64,000 nucleotides of DNA, from assembly GCF_010500965.1 (NCBI RefSeq), contig NZ_QVMI01000002.1, positions 124,001 through 188,000 on the forward strand, read 5' to 3'. The position numbers and the translations under genes are program-made. Shown one piece after another: positions 53,056 through 61,894 of this stretch. Each line of letters begins with the position of its first letter. Positions within the stretch are counted from its first letter, which is position 1. The stretch comes from Bacteroides sp. 51 (GTDB lineage: Bacteria; Bacteroidota; Bacteroidia; Bacteroidales; Bacteroidaceae). The notes beneath the pieces are model-generated. The model saw only the letters and a list, made by a program, of their open reading frames with translations, made no database searches and was not told where the DNA came from.

Positions 53056-54651
53056 ATGTCAATAACAAACAAGAAAAGCATTTTGCTGTGTCTTTACCTC
53101 GCATTGTTCTTCCCCTTATTAGTAGAAGCACAATATCGCAACCCCATTCTTTATGCCGATGTACCCGATATGTCGGTATGTCGCGCCGGCGATCATTACT
53201 ATATGATATCCACCACGATGCACCTTATGCCGGGAGCACCAATCATGCGTTCAAAAGATATGAAACATTGGGAAACTGTGAGTTATGTATTTCCCCGCAT
53301 AGACGATGGCCCCAGATACGATTTACTCGATGGCACAGCCTACGGCCAAGGCCAATGGGCATCGTCTATTCGCTACCACAACAATCAGTTTTATGTATGG
53401 TTCAGTGCTAACGGAGCTCCCGGCCGAGGGTTTGTTTATACAGCCCAAAAAGCGGAAGGGCCTTGGACACTACACACACGTCCTCCACACTTCCACGATG
53501 GCTCCCTCTTTTTCGATGATGATGGACGTGTATATATGTTTCATGGCACAGGACATCTCACGGAATTAAAACCCGACCTGACAGATATACTTCCTGGTGG
53601 TATTGATCAACAAATTTTTGAACGTGACGCTGACGAGCAAGCTCTTTTGGAAGGTAGTTCTGTAATCAAACACAATGGCAAGTATTACTTATTAATGATT
53701 TCGATGGACTGGAGTATACCCGGTCGCCTGCGTCGCGAAGTATGCTATCGTGCCGACAATATTACGGGACCTTACGAGAAACGCGTAATTCTGGAAACCG
53801 AGTTTGAAGGTTATGGCGGTGTAGGGCAGGGATGCATTGTGGATAGTAAGGATGGCGAATGGTATGGACTAATCTTTCAAGATCGTGGCGGAGTAGGACG
53901 TGTGCCGTGTCTTATGCCCTGTACATGGACGGCAGATGGATGGCCTATGCTGGGTGATAAGGATGGAAAAATCCCGAACGATACCACTCAGTCATATATG
54001 CCGATGGATGGCATTTGTGGTTCGGACGATTTCGCCGCTTCCCGTCTTTCTCTTTATTGGCAATGGAATCACAACCCGATAGATCGGGCATGGAGTCTTA
54101 CCGAACGCCCGGGATTTTTACGTTTGAAAACCGCTCGTATTGTCGACAATCTGTTTCTTGCCCCCAATACACTGACTCAGCGTATGGTTGGACCCCAATG
54201 TAGTGGTACCGTAAGCCTGTCACTAAGCGGTATGAAAGATGGTGATCGTGCCGGACTATCCGCTTTCAATGGCGACAGCGGGGTACTTACCGTTGAAAAG
54301 AACGGAAAGAAACTATATCTTGTGATGAGTGAACAGAAAAGCATATTCGAAGAATCCAAACATGCTATTAGTAGCGTAGAGATTACTGAGCAAGCCCGCA
54401 TACCTATTAATAGTAAGGTTATTTATTTGCGCATAGAAGGCGATTTCACTCCGGGACAAGATTATGCCCGCTTCTTTTATAGCCTTGATGGAAATGAATG
54501 GATGCCTATTGGTTTACCTGTTAAAATGGTGTTTGATTACACACGCATGTTTATGGGCAGTAAATTTGCGATATTTAATTATGCTACACGGTCCACAGGT
54601 GGCTATGTAGACGTGGATTATTTTGATTATATCACAGCTTCTAAAAATTGA
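53056..54651 (+). CDS. GH43 glycoside hydrolase (paralogue of the enzyme at 12889)
   Basis: A 531-residue secreted enzyme (signal KSILLCLYLALFFPLLVEA). GH43 begins YRNPILYADVPDMSVCRAGD with base Asp38, here in Pro-Asp-Met-Ser instead of the common Pro-Asp-Pro-Ser. The second Asp is D148 (PHFHDGSLFFDDDGRVYMFH) and the acid Glu is E199 (LLEGSSVIKHNGKYYLLMIS). The C-terminal concanavalin-like domain ends FAIFNYATRSTGGYVDVDYF, nearly the same as in the left-arm paralogue. Last gene of the PUL. Confidence 0.87.
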   Translation: MSITNKKSILLCLYLALFFPLLVEAQYRNPILYADVPDMSVCRAGDHYYMISTTMHLMPGAPIMRSKDMKHWETVSYVFPRIDDGPRYDLLDGTAYGQGQWASSIRYHNNQFYVWFSANGAPGRGFVYTAQKAEGPWTLHTRPPHFHDGSLFFDDDGRVYMFHGTGHLTELKPDLTDILPGGIDQQIFERDADEQALLEGSSVIKHNGKYYLLMISMDWSIPGRLRREVCYRADNITGPYEKRVILETEFEGYGGVGQGCIVDSKDGEWYGLIFQDRGGVGRVPCLMPCTWTADGWPMLGDKDGKIPNDTTQSYMPMDGICGSDDFAASRLSLYWQWNHNPIDRAWSLTERPGFLRLKTARIVDNLFLAPNTLTQRMVGPQCSGTVSLSLSGMKDGDRAGLSAFNGDSGVLTVEKNGKKLYLVMSEQKSIFEESKHAISSVEITEQARIPINSKVIYLRIEGDFTPGQDYARFFYSLDGNEWMPIGLPVKMVFDYTRMFMGSKFAIFNYATRSTGGYVDVDYFDYITASKN

Positions 54652-54800
54652 TTAACTGATGCAGGTATATTATTTATAAGTGGCAAGTTGCTTAAAAAGC
54701 ACCAATGTGATGTTGTTTGAATGAGTAATATGAAACTATATTGAATATATGAATCTCAATATGACATTAGGAGAAATCTGAATAAAACTTCATTAATAGT

Positions 54801-55073
54801 ATGAACAGGGTAATATTAATAAAATCAGTATCAGAGAAAACTCAAATACCACAAGCCAAAGTGGAAGCTTGTTTAAATGCAATATTGGAATCTGTAAATG
54901 AAGCCTTGAACAAAGGAGATAAAGTTACCTTAAACAGGTTTGGCACTTTTTACGTGAAGGATTATCCGGAGAGGAAAGTAATGATGCCTAAGACAAAGGA
55001 ACTGACCTTGATAAAAGCTAAAAGTGTTGCTAAATTTAAACCTACAACGGGTTTTATTAAACAAAAGAAATGA
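54801..55073 (+). CDS. HU-family DNA-binding protein
   Basis: A 90-residue protein. It matches HU/IHF in layout: helical N-terminus (VILIKSVSEKTQIPQAKVEA), then VNEALNKGDKVTLNRFGTFY with the family's GxVxLxxFGxF-like stretch, and a basic DNA-clamp arm (ERKVMMPKTKELTLIKAKSV) ending AKFKPTTGFIKQKK. It bends DNA and often assists site-specific recombination. Its place beside a recombinase module, convergent with the integrase gene, fits such a role, but a PUL-neighbour housekeeping copy is equally possible. Confidence 0.88.
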   Translation: MNRVILIKSVSEKTQIPQAKVEACLNAILESVNEALNKGDKVTLNRFGTFYVKDYPERKVMMPKTKELTLIKAKSVAKFKPTTGFIKQKK

Positions 55074-55130
55074 AGAAATATGGTAAAGGTTTGATAGGTA
55101 ATTATTGATTGTAGATTAGAGGATAATAAG

Positions 55131-55166
55131 AAAGGTTGTCCACTCAAATAGAGGTAGGCAACCTTT
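55131..55166. terminator. bidirectional terminator between HU and integrase genes
   Basis: AAAGGTTG (55131-55138) and CAACCTTT (55159-55166) form the core stem, extended by CC/GG across a one-base bulge. T-rich tails follow on both sides (TTTTC on the plus strand, TTTCTTATT on the minus strand). It serves two convergent genes. Confidence 0.7.
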
Positions 55167-55180
55167 TCACATTTTAAGGG

Positions 55181-56386
55181 CTACCCCTGACTCAACTGTG
55201 TATTTACCATATTCATATCCTTTAATATCGAATGGTCAAGTACTTTCGCATAATGTTGTGTCATGCTTATGTCGCTATGGCCTAACATTTTCTGTACATT
55301 TTCCATTGAAACCTTATTGGCCAGGGTAATTGAAGTGGCAAATGTATGGCGGCCAATGTGTGTCGTGAGCCGCTTTTTAATGCCACATATCGTAGCTATT
55401 TCCTTCAAATAGGCATTGAAATGTTGATTGGAAATAACCGGCAAAAGAGTGCCTTTTTGAATGCACAGCGGATTATTCTTGTATTTTTCAAGCAACTGCA
55501 GTGGAACATCCAACAATGGAACATCAAAACGTATTCCCGTCTTTTGCCGCTTATTCCTAATCCATAAATTACCTGCATTGTCTTTTGTTATATGCTCTTC
55601 TTTCAGGTTTGCCACATCAATGAATGCAAGGCCGGTATAGCAGCAAAAAATGAACACATCTCTAACTTGTGCCAAGCGTTCAACTTCAATCTTTTTATTT
55701 CTGATTGTATTGACTTCTTCTATTGTCAAAAATTCAATATCAACATCAACTTCCGATAGTTTTCGGCCTGTAAATGGATTCTTCTTTAACCAACCATTCT
55801 CAATAGCGTGATTACATATCTTCTTCACATACTTCAGATATTTGTTGGTAGTATTGTGCTCACACTTCTTCTTTGTTCTCAGAAATATCTCAAAATCATC
55901 AATAAGTGATGGCGTTAATTCAGATATTGGAAAGTCCTCTTTTTTATATTTAGGAATGTACATCTCTTTGAAATATTCTAAACAACGAACATATCGTTTC
56001 CATGTTGTGGAGGTAATAGTGATTCCTGCAAATTTCTCATATCGTTCATTGTTTTCCTTGAACAACTCAAAGAACATTTTAGGAGATTCAACCAATTGCT
56101 CTCTGATTGATTGGATGTTGTAATATTTACTATCGTCTTCCAGTTCTCTTTGGATTTTGTAAATTCTAGCCCGTAAGGACAGGATGTACATATTAATTTC
56201 CGACGACTCTTTATCTTGTCCAATGGCTATCTCTTTATCTTGATTCCATAGAACCGGATCAATTTTTCGTTGAATTGAAAACTCTGTTCTTTCTCCATTT
56301 AATGCAACTCGCATTATAATTGGTGATTTGCCATCTTTGTTTATTCTTCTTCTTTTTAAGAAGAATAGAATTCCTAATCTTTGCAT
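55181..56386 (-). CDS. tyrosine recombinase / integrase with arm-binding domain
   Basis: A 401-residue site-specific recombinase. N-terminal arm-binding domain (GILFFLKRRRINKDGKSPII), SAM-like core-binding domain (about 105-205), catalytic domain from FLTIEEVNTIRNKKI. Visible catalytic residues: HIGRHTFATS (His-x-x-Arg), GHSDISMTQHYAKV (His and the Tyr nucleophile). The first catalytic Arg, normally in TGLR, is replaced: YTGLAFIDVANL. Loss of this Arg is known from integrases of Bacteroides conjugative elements such as IntDOT. Likely integrase of the element that spans this region. Confidence 0.9.
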   Translation of the reverse strand: MQRLGILFFLKRRRINKDGKSPIIMRVALNGERTEFSIQRKIDPVLWNQDKEIAIGQDKESSEINMYILSLRARIYKIQRELEDDSKYYNIQSIREQLVESPKMFFELFKENNERYEKFAGITITSTTWKRYVRCLEYFKEMYIPKYKKEDFPISELTPSLIDDFEIFLRTKKKCEHNTTNKYLKYVKKICNHAIENGWLKKNPFTGRKLSEVDVDIEFLTIEEVNTIRNKKIEVERLAQVRDVFIFCCYTGLAFIDVANLKEEHITKDNAGNLWIRNKRQKTGIRFDVPLLDVPLQLLEKYKNNPLCIQKGTLLPVISNQHFNAYLKEIATICGIKKRLTTHIGRHTFATSITLANKVSMENVQKMLGHSDISMTQHYAKVLDHSILKDMNMVNTQLSQG

Positions 56387-56519
56387 TTTAATTTTAAATT
56401 TGAGGGTTAAAATGGCTAAATTACTCTATTGTGATAACTATATTGTATCAAGAAAGTAATATTCTAAAATGACAGTTATAGTCTGGCCTGTTGCCTGTTT
56501 TTTTGAAAAAAGGATAGAT

Positions 56520-56870
56520 TTATTTTCTCTTTCTAGTATTTTTATTAATTGAAGCCCTAACTTCAGCAATTGTGGCTGAATAGGTTTCTAATTTACCACC
56601 TAATATCCAATCAATAAGTTCATCCTCAAAGAAATATATTTTTCTTCCAGCTTTATAGCATGGTATTTTTTTCTTGCTAACAAGTTTATAAATTGTGTGC
56701 TTGGATTTCTTGATGATTTTCTCCGCTTCTTCTATACCAATAGGCTTCCTTTCCTGTTTGATAGGCTGCTTGATGGTTGAGAGTAGTGTTTTTATAGTGT
56801 TCATCTCTGAAAGAATGAGCGTAATGGCTTCTGGTAAATCTTCAAAAGTAATTCTACTTGTATCTATCAT
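56520..56870 (-). CDS. excisionase-like helix-turn-helix protein
   Basis: A 116-residue protein. The central part (about 43-92) is a MerR/excisionase-type winged helix: IGIEEAEKIIKKSKHTIYKL, then VSKKKIPCYKAGRKIYFFED and ELIDWI. The N-terminus is helical; the C-terminus is basic (SINKNTRKRK). This type of protein commonly lies beside integrases in Bacteroides elements and steers excision. It is between two integrase genes here. Confidence 0.82.
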   Translation of the reverse strand: MIDTSRITFEDLPEAITLILSEMNTIKTLLSTIKQPIKQERKPIGIEEAEKIIKKSKHTIYKLVSKKKIPCYKAGRKIYFFEDELIDWILGGKLETYSATIAEVRASINKNTRKRK

Positions 56871-56936
56871 ATTTCTTTTATTTAAGAATAGGGAATATGA
56901 TATTAATTGTTTATAAGTGCTATAACTTTTAACTAA

Positions 56937-58055
56937 TCAATCTATATTTTCTGTATCTATTTTAATGTTTATTTTATTAGCTGATTCTACTTTTTTCTGA
57001 TTTATTATATGCGTGTAGATTTCAGTTGTAGAAACAAATTTATGAGTTAGCATTTCTTTTAAAGTGTAGATGTCTGTACCAAGAGCCAGTTGGAGAGTGG
57101 CAAACGTGTGTCGAAAACAATGAAAGGTAATGTGCTTGTTTATACCTGCATCTTTGATCCACTTCTTGAAAGACCCTCCTAACATCGATTTACAGAATCC
57201 TTTAAATACTAATCCCTCATCTGGTACTCCACACAATTTCAATGCTTCCGGACTTAATGGTAGGGTGGCTTCTGTTTCTGTCTTTTCCGTCCTTATTCTC
57301 ATCCAATAGCCATCGACGGTTGCTTTTTCAATATGATTCCATTGTAGTTGTAATATGTCGCTAAATCGTAAGCCAGTTAAGCATGCAAAGAGTGATGCTC
57401 GCTTCAATACTGGTATATCACAGGGTGTATCGACAAGCTTGTTGAGTTCCTCAAAGGTAAGAAACTCTCTTTTAGTTTCCTCACATGGTATTTTCTCTAG
57501 GAAATCATTCACGTTCTCCTTTATGAGACGTTCGCGATATGCCACTTTTAAACAAGCCATAAACGTAGAGTAATATCCGGCTTGAGAGTTTTTTTTCAAT
57601 TTTTTCTCTTTGTTTTTTAATTGCTCTGCATTTAATAGATAGGTCCTAAATCTACGGCATAAATCGATAGTAACATCTCCAAATGAACAATGCCCAGCAA
57701 CAAATTTCTTGAAATGGGTATAGACAATTGACCATTTCTCCCCTTTTTTCATAGATAAGTCAAAGAAGAAACGAAGGAAATCTTCTTTCTGTTGGCTTTT
57801 ATCTAAAAAACCAAATTCTTCATTGATACAAGCTTGAATTCGAATAGCTCTGATTGCTTCTGCTTTAGCATACATTTCTTTATTATATTCTTTCTCTATG
57901 TCATTTTGTGGTGTTTGAAGAATATAAATGCCCAGAGTTTCCTTATAGACCATTTTCATTGTTTTAGGATTTCTGATAGCGGGATAAAAGTCGAGGTAGA
58001 GTGAATATCTCCCATTTGAAATTGCTACTTTTCTTAATGTGATTTTCGTTGACAT
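56937..58055 (-). CDS. tyrosine recombinase / integrase, second copy type
   Basis: A 372-residue recombinase unlike the first one. N-terminal arm domain (TKITLRKVAISNGRYSLYLD), SAM-like domain (about 95-185), catalytic part with all residues in place: LTGLRFSDILQLQW (Arg), ITFHCFRHTFATLQL (His-x-x-Arg), MLTHKFVSTTEIYTHI (His and Tyr). It starts 11 bases after the five-HTH gene, so the two are co-transcribed. Two different integrases in one short module suggest a composite or nested element. Confidence 0.9.
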   Translation of the reverse strand: MSTKITLRKVAISNGRYSLYLDFYPAIRNPKTMKMVYKETLGIYILQTPQNDIEKEYNKEMYAKAEAIRAIRIQACINEEFGFLDKSQQKEDFLRFFFDLSMKKGEKWSIVYTHFKKFVAGHCSFGDVTIDLCRRFRTYLLNAEQLKNKEKKLKKNSQAGYYSTFMACLKVAYRERLIKENVNDFLEKIPCEETKREFLTFEELNKLVDTPCDIPVLKRASLFACLTGLRFSDILQLQWNHIEKATVDGYWMRIRTEKTETEATLPLSPEALKLCGVPDEGLVFKGFCKSMLGGSFKKWIKDAGINKHITFHCFRHTFATLQLALGTDIYTLKEMLTHKFVSTTEIYTHIINQKKVESANKINIKIDTENID

Positions 58056-58066
58056 AATATTTTGTT

Positions 58067-59143
58067 TTAAACAAATGAATAATCGAAATATTTATCTATG
58101 TGGTTTTTAGATACTTTAATCCTGGCTCCATTTTTTTCTGTTGGGATTGAGTATCTTCTAATGAATGCGTAAACGGATTCTTGAGTAAGATTGTATTTTT
58201 CCATAATTTCTTCAACTGAATACCATTCTTGTGGAGGATACGTTTTCTTGTACTCATTATCAAATTCTTCTTTAAGGTAATATCCCATTGAGCCACGCCT
58301 TGTCTTTGTAATTCCTTTTTTGTGAACGAAATTGGCTACCCATCCTCTTGATACATTATATTTTTCAACAATTTGCGCTCCTGTATACCATTTTGCTGGG
58401 TCAATTTGTGAAATATCTCGTTTACTCAATAAACCATCGATATGCTTTTTTGAATAAAGCATTATACCACTGTTATTTCTTCTGGGAACAACATTCTCAG
58501 ATACCAAACTATAAGTGGATGCTTTTGTCATAGAGTACTTCTCCATTATTTCTTTTACAGAGTACCATTCCGTTATTTCAGGATCAGGTGTTTTTAGAGA
58601 GTATAGCTTATCTATATGTGACTTACTGTAGTAATATATTCCACCTCGGCTTACCGTTGGCACGCGTTTGGATTTTGCATATTGGTGAATAGCGCTCTTA
58701 CAAAAATTATATTTATCAGCTATTTCATTAGCTGTATAAAATTCTGTAATTGGCTTGCGTGGTTGCTGTTTTACCTCATAATCCTGTGCTTCTTCAAACA
58801 TTAGATGAATGTCTTGTTTACGAATGAAAATTCTCCTATTTATTTTTAAACACCTTAGTTTTTTTGCAATACAGTACCTATATACAGTGGTTTTCCCTAT
58901 ACCCATATACTCTGCTGCCTCTTCCAGACTTAATATGTCTTTGTCTTTAATAATAGGAGTTAAGAGTGACTTAAGTTTATTTTCTTCGACTTCTTCCACA
59001 ACTTTTATGTGCTGCGTTCTCTTCATCACCTTGTAAGCTGCTGCTGCACATTTTTGTGAACAATACATAGTGTTTGTTCTTTTGGCGGTAAAAATGCCAC
59101 TACAATGTTGGCATACCTTTTGGATTCGGATATTACTTCCCAT
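58067..59143 (-). CDS. protein with zinc-binding N-terminus and five tandem HTH domains
   Basis: A 358-residue protein. The N-terminus has a likely zinc-binding motif (CQHCSG, later MYCSQKC). Five MerR/excisionase-type HTH units follow, each about 50-60 residues: LSLEEAAEYMGIGKTTVYRY, FYTANEIADKYNFCKSAIHQ, WYSVKEIMEKYSMTKASTYS, WYTGAQIVEKYNVSRGWVAN and WYSVEEIMEKYNLTQESVYA. The last four share the W/FY start and a Ser-Lys-x-His-Ile-Asp ending, so they arose by duplication. Upstream of its ATG lie five DNA repeats at 10-bp spacing. Similar proteins accompany integrases in Bacteroides elements; function is not established. Probably an element-control DNA-binding protein. Confidence 0.8.
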   Translation of the reverse strand: MGSNIRIQKVCQHCSGIFTAKRTNTMYCSQKCAAAAYKVMKRTQHIKVVEEVEENKLKSLLTPIIKDKDILSLEEAAEYMGIGKTTVYRYCIAKKLRCLKINRRIFIRKQDIHLMFEEAQDYEVKQQPRKPITEFYTANEIADKYNFCKSAIHQYAKSKRVPTVSRGGIYYYSKSHIDKLYSLKTPDPEITEWYSVKEIMEKYSMTKASTYSLVSENVVPRRNNSGIMLYSKKHIDGLLSKRDISQIDPAKWYTGAQIVEKYNVSRGWVANFVHKKGITKTRRGSMGYYLKEEFDNEYKKTYPPQEWYSVEEIMEKYNLTQESVYAFIRRYSIPTEKNGARIKVSKNHIDKYFDYSFV

Positions 59144-59146
59144 AAC

Positions 59147-59175
59147 CTAAGATTTTATCAATTAATATATCTTAG
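59147..59175 (-). promoter_or_regulatory. inverted repeat just upstream of the five-HTH gene
   Basis: CTAAGAT (59147-59153) and ATCTTAG (59169-59175) form a 7-bp inverted repeat. It lies between the ATG (59143) and the five TTCC repeats. It could be an operator or a leader hairpin that covers the start region. Confidence 0.5.
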
Positions 59176-59180
59176 TTACA

Positions 59181-59230
59181 TTCCGGTGCATTCCAGTACA
59201 TTCCACTCCGTTCCGCTCCGTTCCATTTGA
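59181..59230. repeat. five tandem 10-bp repeats (TTCC units, iteron-like)
   Basis: TTCC occurs at 59181, 59191, 59201, 59211 and 59221, exactly 10 bases apart. The units are TTCCGGTGCA, TTCCAGTACA, TTCCACTCCG, TTCCGCTCCG and TTCCATTTGA. One per helical turn means all lie on one face of the DNA. They stand about 40-90 bases upstream of the five-HTH gene. Confidence 0.85.
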
Positions 59231-59354
59231 ACACATTCTGGGAGATGGGAAAGGTATCTCTTATTTGCGTTAATTGACGATGGAGAAATAACGCAGAAAA
59301 AAAATACAAATCAAGCTAAAAGTCTACTTGTAGGGGAAAATTGAAGAAACATAA

Positions 59355-59377
59355 AAGGCGCTCATTATGAGCGCCTT
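59355..59377. terminator. short-loop hairpin, possible terminator
   Basis: AAGGCGCTCA (59355-59364), loop TTA, TGAGCGCCTT (59368-59377): a perfect 10-bp GC-rich stem. Neither side has a long T-run; it may act as a terminator for incoming transcription or as a protein site. Confidence 0.5.
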
Positions 59378-59387
59378 AGTAGTATCC

Positions 59388-59403
59388 GTTAGTATATACT
59401 AAC
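59388..59403. repeat. perfect 16-bp palindrome
   Basis: GTTAGTATATACTAAC is fully self-complementary, 10 bases after the GC-rich hairpin. Candidate dimer-binding operator or recombination core. Confidence 0.55.
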
Positions 59404-59469
59404 CCTTTATAACCATGTCTTATTTTCCGATACAGGATATGTATATATCATATTATCAGATATATAAGC

Positions 59470-59550
59470 TTTTTAACGGTACAAAGTTCAAAAAAACAAG
59501 TGCATAGAATGTGGTGAAAATCAATTATTTAACATTTTTCACGGTACAAA
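59470..59550. repeat. direct repeat pair, ACGGTACAAA core
   Basis: TTTTTAACGGTACAAA (59470-59485) and TTTTTCACGGTACAAA (59535-59550) match at 15 of 16 positions, 65 bases apart. The second copy continues into TGTAC, making a small inverted repeat. Possible integrase arm-type sites or an attachment site; not proven. Confidence 0.4.
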
Positions 59551-59674
59551 TGTACTGTTTTTCTTCAATTCTCCAAATCGGAGAAGTATTAACCTGCTGA
59601 AATATTGACAATTGCAATTCTTTAGCGAAGTTATGGGAGAGCTAAAAAGTGGAATCATAGGGTTTTTCTCTGTT

Positions 59675-61894
59675 TTATGATAGACGTTCTTTCAATACAG
59701 ATAGCATCTTTTCGGCTCTGCGAGGAATATGCTCTTCGCAGAAAGAAAGATATTTTTCTACTGCTTCCAAATAATTATCGCGAGAAAGAAACTTATCGTT
59801 CATCGTGATTAATTTAAATATTTCCTTGGGATTACCATCAGAATCAAGATAGTCTTGAAGAAGCAAACGCTCTGTCAAAAGATGGAATCCTTCTATTCCT
59901 ATGTATTCGGCTAACTCCTTTTTGCAAGAATTCATCGTATCCAGAAAGGAATAAGGAGTCTTTCGTGGATTGATGAGATAGGTATGGATCATGGATAAAA
60001 ACTTATCCATATAACCCTTGATTAAGGTTGATTCTTTTGAAAGTTCGAAAGCTTTTGGCATTAAAACCATATTGCCCAGATTGAAATAAAGTTTCCTATA
60101 ATAGTCATTGGCTTTTTCTTCCAAGGCTTTCGATGGATTATACTTTGATAATCCCTTAAAATACTCTCCTGCAATTGCAGCACCTAAAAGTCGTTGATGT
60201 GTTTGAAGTAAGCATCCACCAAATACATTTTTATTTTGCTCCGGAGCGAAAGCGTAATTTACCCAAACTCCATCAAAAATAAGAGTTAGTAGTGCTCTTA
60301 CTATCTCCGTATGAGTTGGAGAAAAAGCATAGCCACGACAGTAACCATATTTCTCATCGTCTTTGAGCTGTGTGAAATCGTATGTTAATAAATGGTCTAT
60401 ATCGCCGCCTAATTTTTCAGTTATAAACTCTGTCACTAGGGTTGTCGCTTCTTTTAAAGGGTTTGCTTCTCGATCGGCTTTTAGAATTCTTTCTTGTTCT
60501 TTTCGTTCGTGCCAAGAGAGTTCCGACTCGGCTTCCTTGCGGTAGTCGCATCGTCCTTTTATGTAATGTTTACGAAAATCTTCCTTATCAAGACGCCCAC
60601 AACACTCTCCATGTCCTTTGATCGCAGCCGAGAAAAAACAGTTTTCACAAATGCTTTTCTCTACACCTACAAAGGGGAAGTTGTCTTCTTCTTTAATGGA
60701 AATCTCTATATCTGCATCTTCTGCCAATTTGTGAATAAAGCTACTCATCCCTGCGGTTTTATCATCGGTGGGTTCTTCTGCCTGGAAAAGTGAGAAAAGC
60801 TGATAATTATTATCTAACCCTATCGGATGAAAAGTACGTTCTTCCCACTCTTTATTCAAAGAACGGGAATGAACCTCCTGTCGCATCTTTTCTTCTAAAC
60901 TATTTCTCGCTATTTCAATCAAGGTACTGCCTTCTTGCCCAGCGACATGGTTGAAAAAATTAAAAGCCATCTCGTTATCTCCTAATAGTCGAGCGGCTGT
61001 TTCGGGTATATGAAGTAGAAAAACTTGTGTCACGCCATCTACCTTATAAACATCCATAACCTTGAAGTAGCTATTGAAGTGTAAAACCGATAAATTCCAC
61101 AACCCTACATTGGGATTTTGCATTACTAAGTCCTCTATCTCAAAGAGTCTTGCCGTATGTGCGGATGCAATGAGGAAACGAGTTCTATGAATCGGTTTTA
61201 GAAGCTTGGTTGTTGTATCAATGAAAAAGCCTGCCCGAATAATTGCGTTTACATGATAAACATCCTCCGCAATGATCGGCGCATTGGTGTCGCGATAAAA
61301 GAATTGCAAGCCGGGTAAAACCCAATTGGCAACTTTCTCAAAGAAATCTGTCGTATCTATTTTTGTTTTGGGAGGTAAATGAGATTCGGCAGGATCATAA
61401 ATTCCTCCATCTAACTTTACAAAATAAAGATTGCCTTCGATTTCAATTTGAATGGCATAATATCTTTTCTCATAATCATCTTCGGTTTTGTTTTCTGGAA
61501 TATTTTCCCACTCCACTCTATTTCCGTTTACATCCAAAAGTTCATAGAGCCAACGAGCATGACTATCCATAATTGGAAGAAGAAAATCTCCGTTGACGTG
61601 AGCAATGCCAGATAAGTATTGCGTAGGTATTGTCTTGGTTTTTCGTTTTGTTATCCCGACGATTAGAAGACCATGATGCGCCTGACCGATGGATGAAAAA
61701 CTTTCTCTGAAAACTTCCGTACCATCTGTCCGAAGCAGGTTGTATTGTGATCCTCCGGTTACTTGTGCTCGAAAATAACCTTCTCCTATGGGTTCAACAA
61801 ACCAATATTTGTATTCTGTTAATGGCAATCCGTTTGAATCGACTAAAGCCCAACGACCTTCTTTGTATTCGCCTTTGATGCCTACTCGCTTCAT
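59675..61894 (-). CDS. large protein with WG-repeat-like N-terminus and Cys cluster, unknown function
   Basis: A 739-residue protein. The ATG at 61894 overlaps the TGA of the CpXC gene (ATGA), which implies translational coupling and decides the start; an ATG 33 bases earlier is less likely. Residues 1-60 resemble WG repeats (EGRWALVDSNGLPLTEYKYW). The middle is not recognised. Around 440-480 lies a Cys cluster: CENCFF, GECCGRL, KGRCDYR, which could bind zinc or an iron-sulfur cluster. The C-terminal 250 residues are helical. No membrane segment. It ends the operon with a DUF262/DUF1524 protein and a CpXC protein. I suspect a defence role by context only. Confidence 0.65.
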   Translation of the reverse strand: MKRVGIKGEYKEGRWALVDSNGLPLTEYKYWFVEPIGEGYFRAQVTGGSQYNLLRTDGTEVFRESFSSIGQAHHGLLIVGITKRKTKTIPTQYLSGIAHVNGDFLLPIMDSHARWLYELLDVNGNRVEWENIPENKTEDDYEKRYYAIQIEIEGNLYFVKLDGGIYDPAESHLPPKTKIDTTDFFEKVANWVLPGLQFFYRDTNAPIIAEDVYHVNAIIRAGFFIDTTTKLLKPIHRTRFLIASAHTARLFEIEDLVMQNPNVGLWNLSVLHFNSYFKVMDVYKVDGVTQVFLLHIPETAARLLGDNEMAFNFFNHVAGQEGSTLIEIARNSLEEKMRQEVHSRSLNKEWEERTFHPIGLDNNYQLFSLFQAEEPTDDKTAGMSSFIHKLAEDADIEISIKEEDNFPFVGVEKSICENCFFSAAIKGHGECCGRLDKEDFRKHYIKGRCDYRKEAESELSWHERKEQERILKADREANPLKEATTLVTEFITEKLGGDIDHLLTYDFTQLKDDEKYGYCRGYAFSPTHTEIVRALLTLIFDGVWVNYAFAPEQNKNVFGGCLLQTHQRLLGAAIAGEYFKGLSKYNPSKALEEKANDYYRKLYFNLGNMVLMPKAFELSKESTLIKGYMDKFLSMIHTYLINPRKTPYSFLDTMNSCKKELAEYIGIEGFHLLTERLLLQDYLDSDGNPKEIFKLITMNDKFLSRDNYLEAVEKYLSFCEEHIPRRAEKMLSVLKERLS

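Larger units (their letters stand above)
59231..59674. other. non-coding stretch between recombinase module and defence-like operon
   Basis: No gene seen. It contains a 10-bp hairpin (59355-59377), a 16-bp perfect palindrome (59388-59403) and a 16-base direct repeat with one mismatch (59470-59485 and 59535-59550). It is the best candidate in the window for recombination or control sites of the element. Confidence 0.6.
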
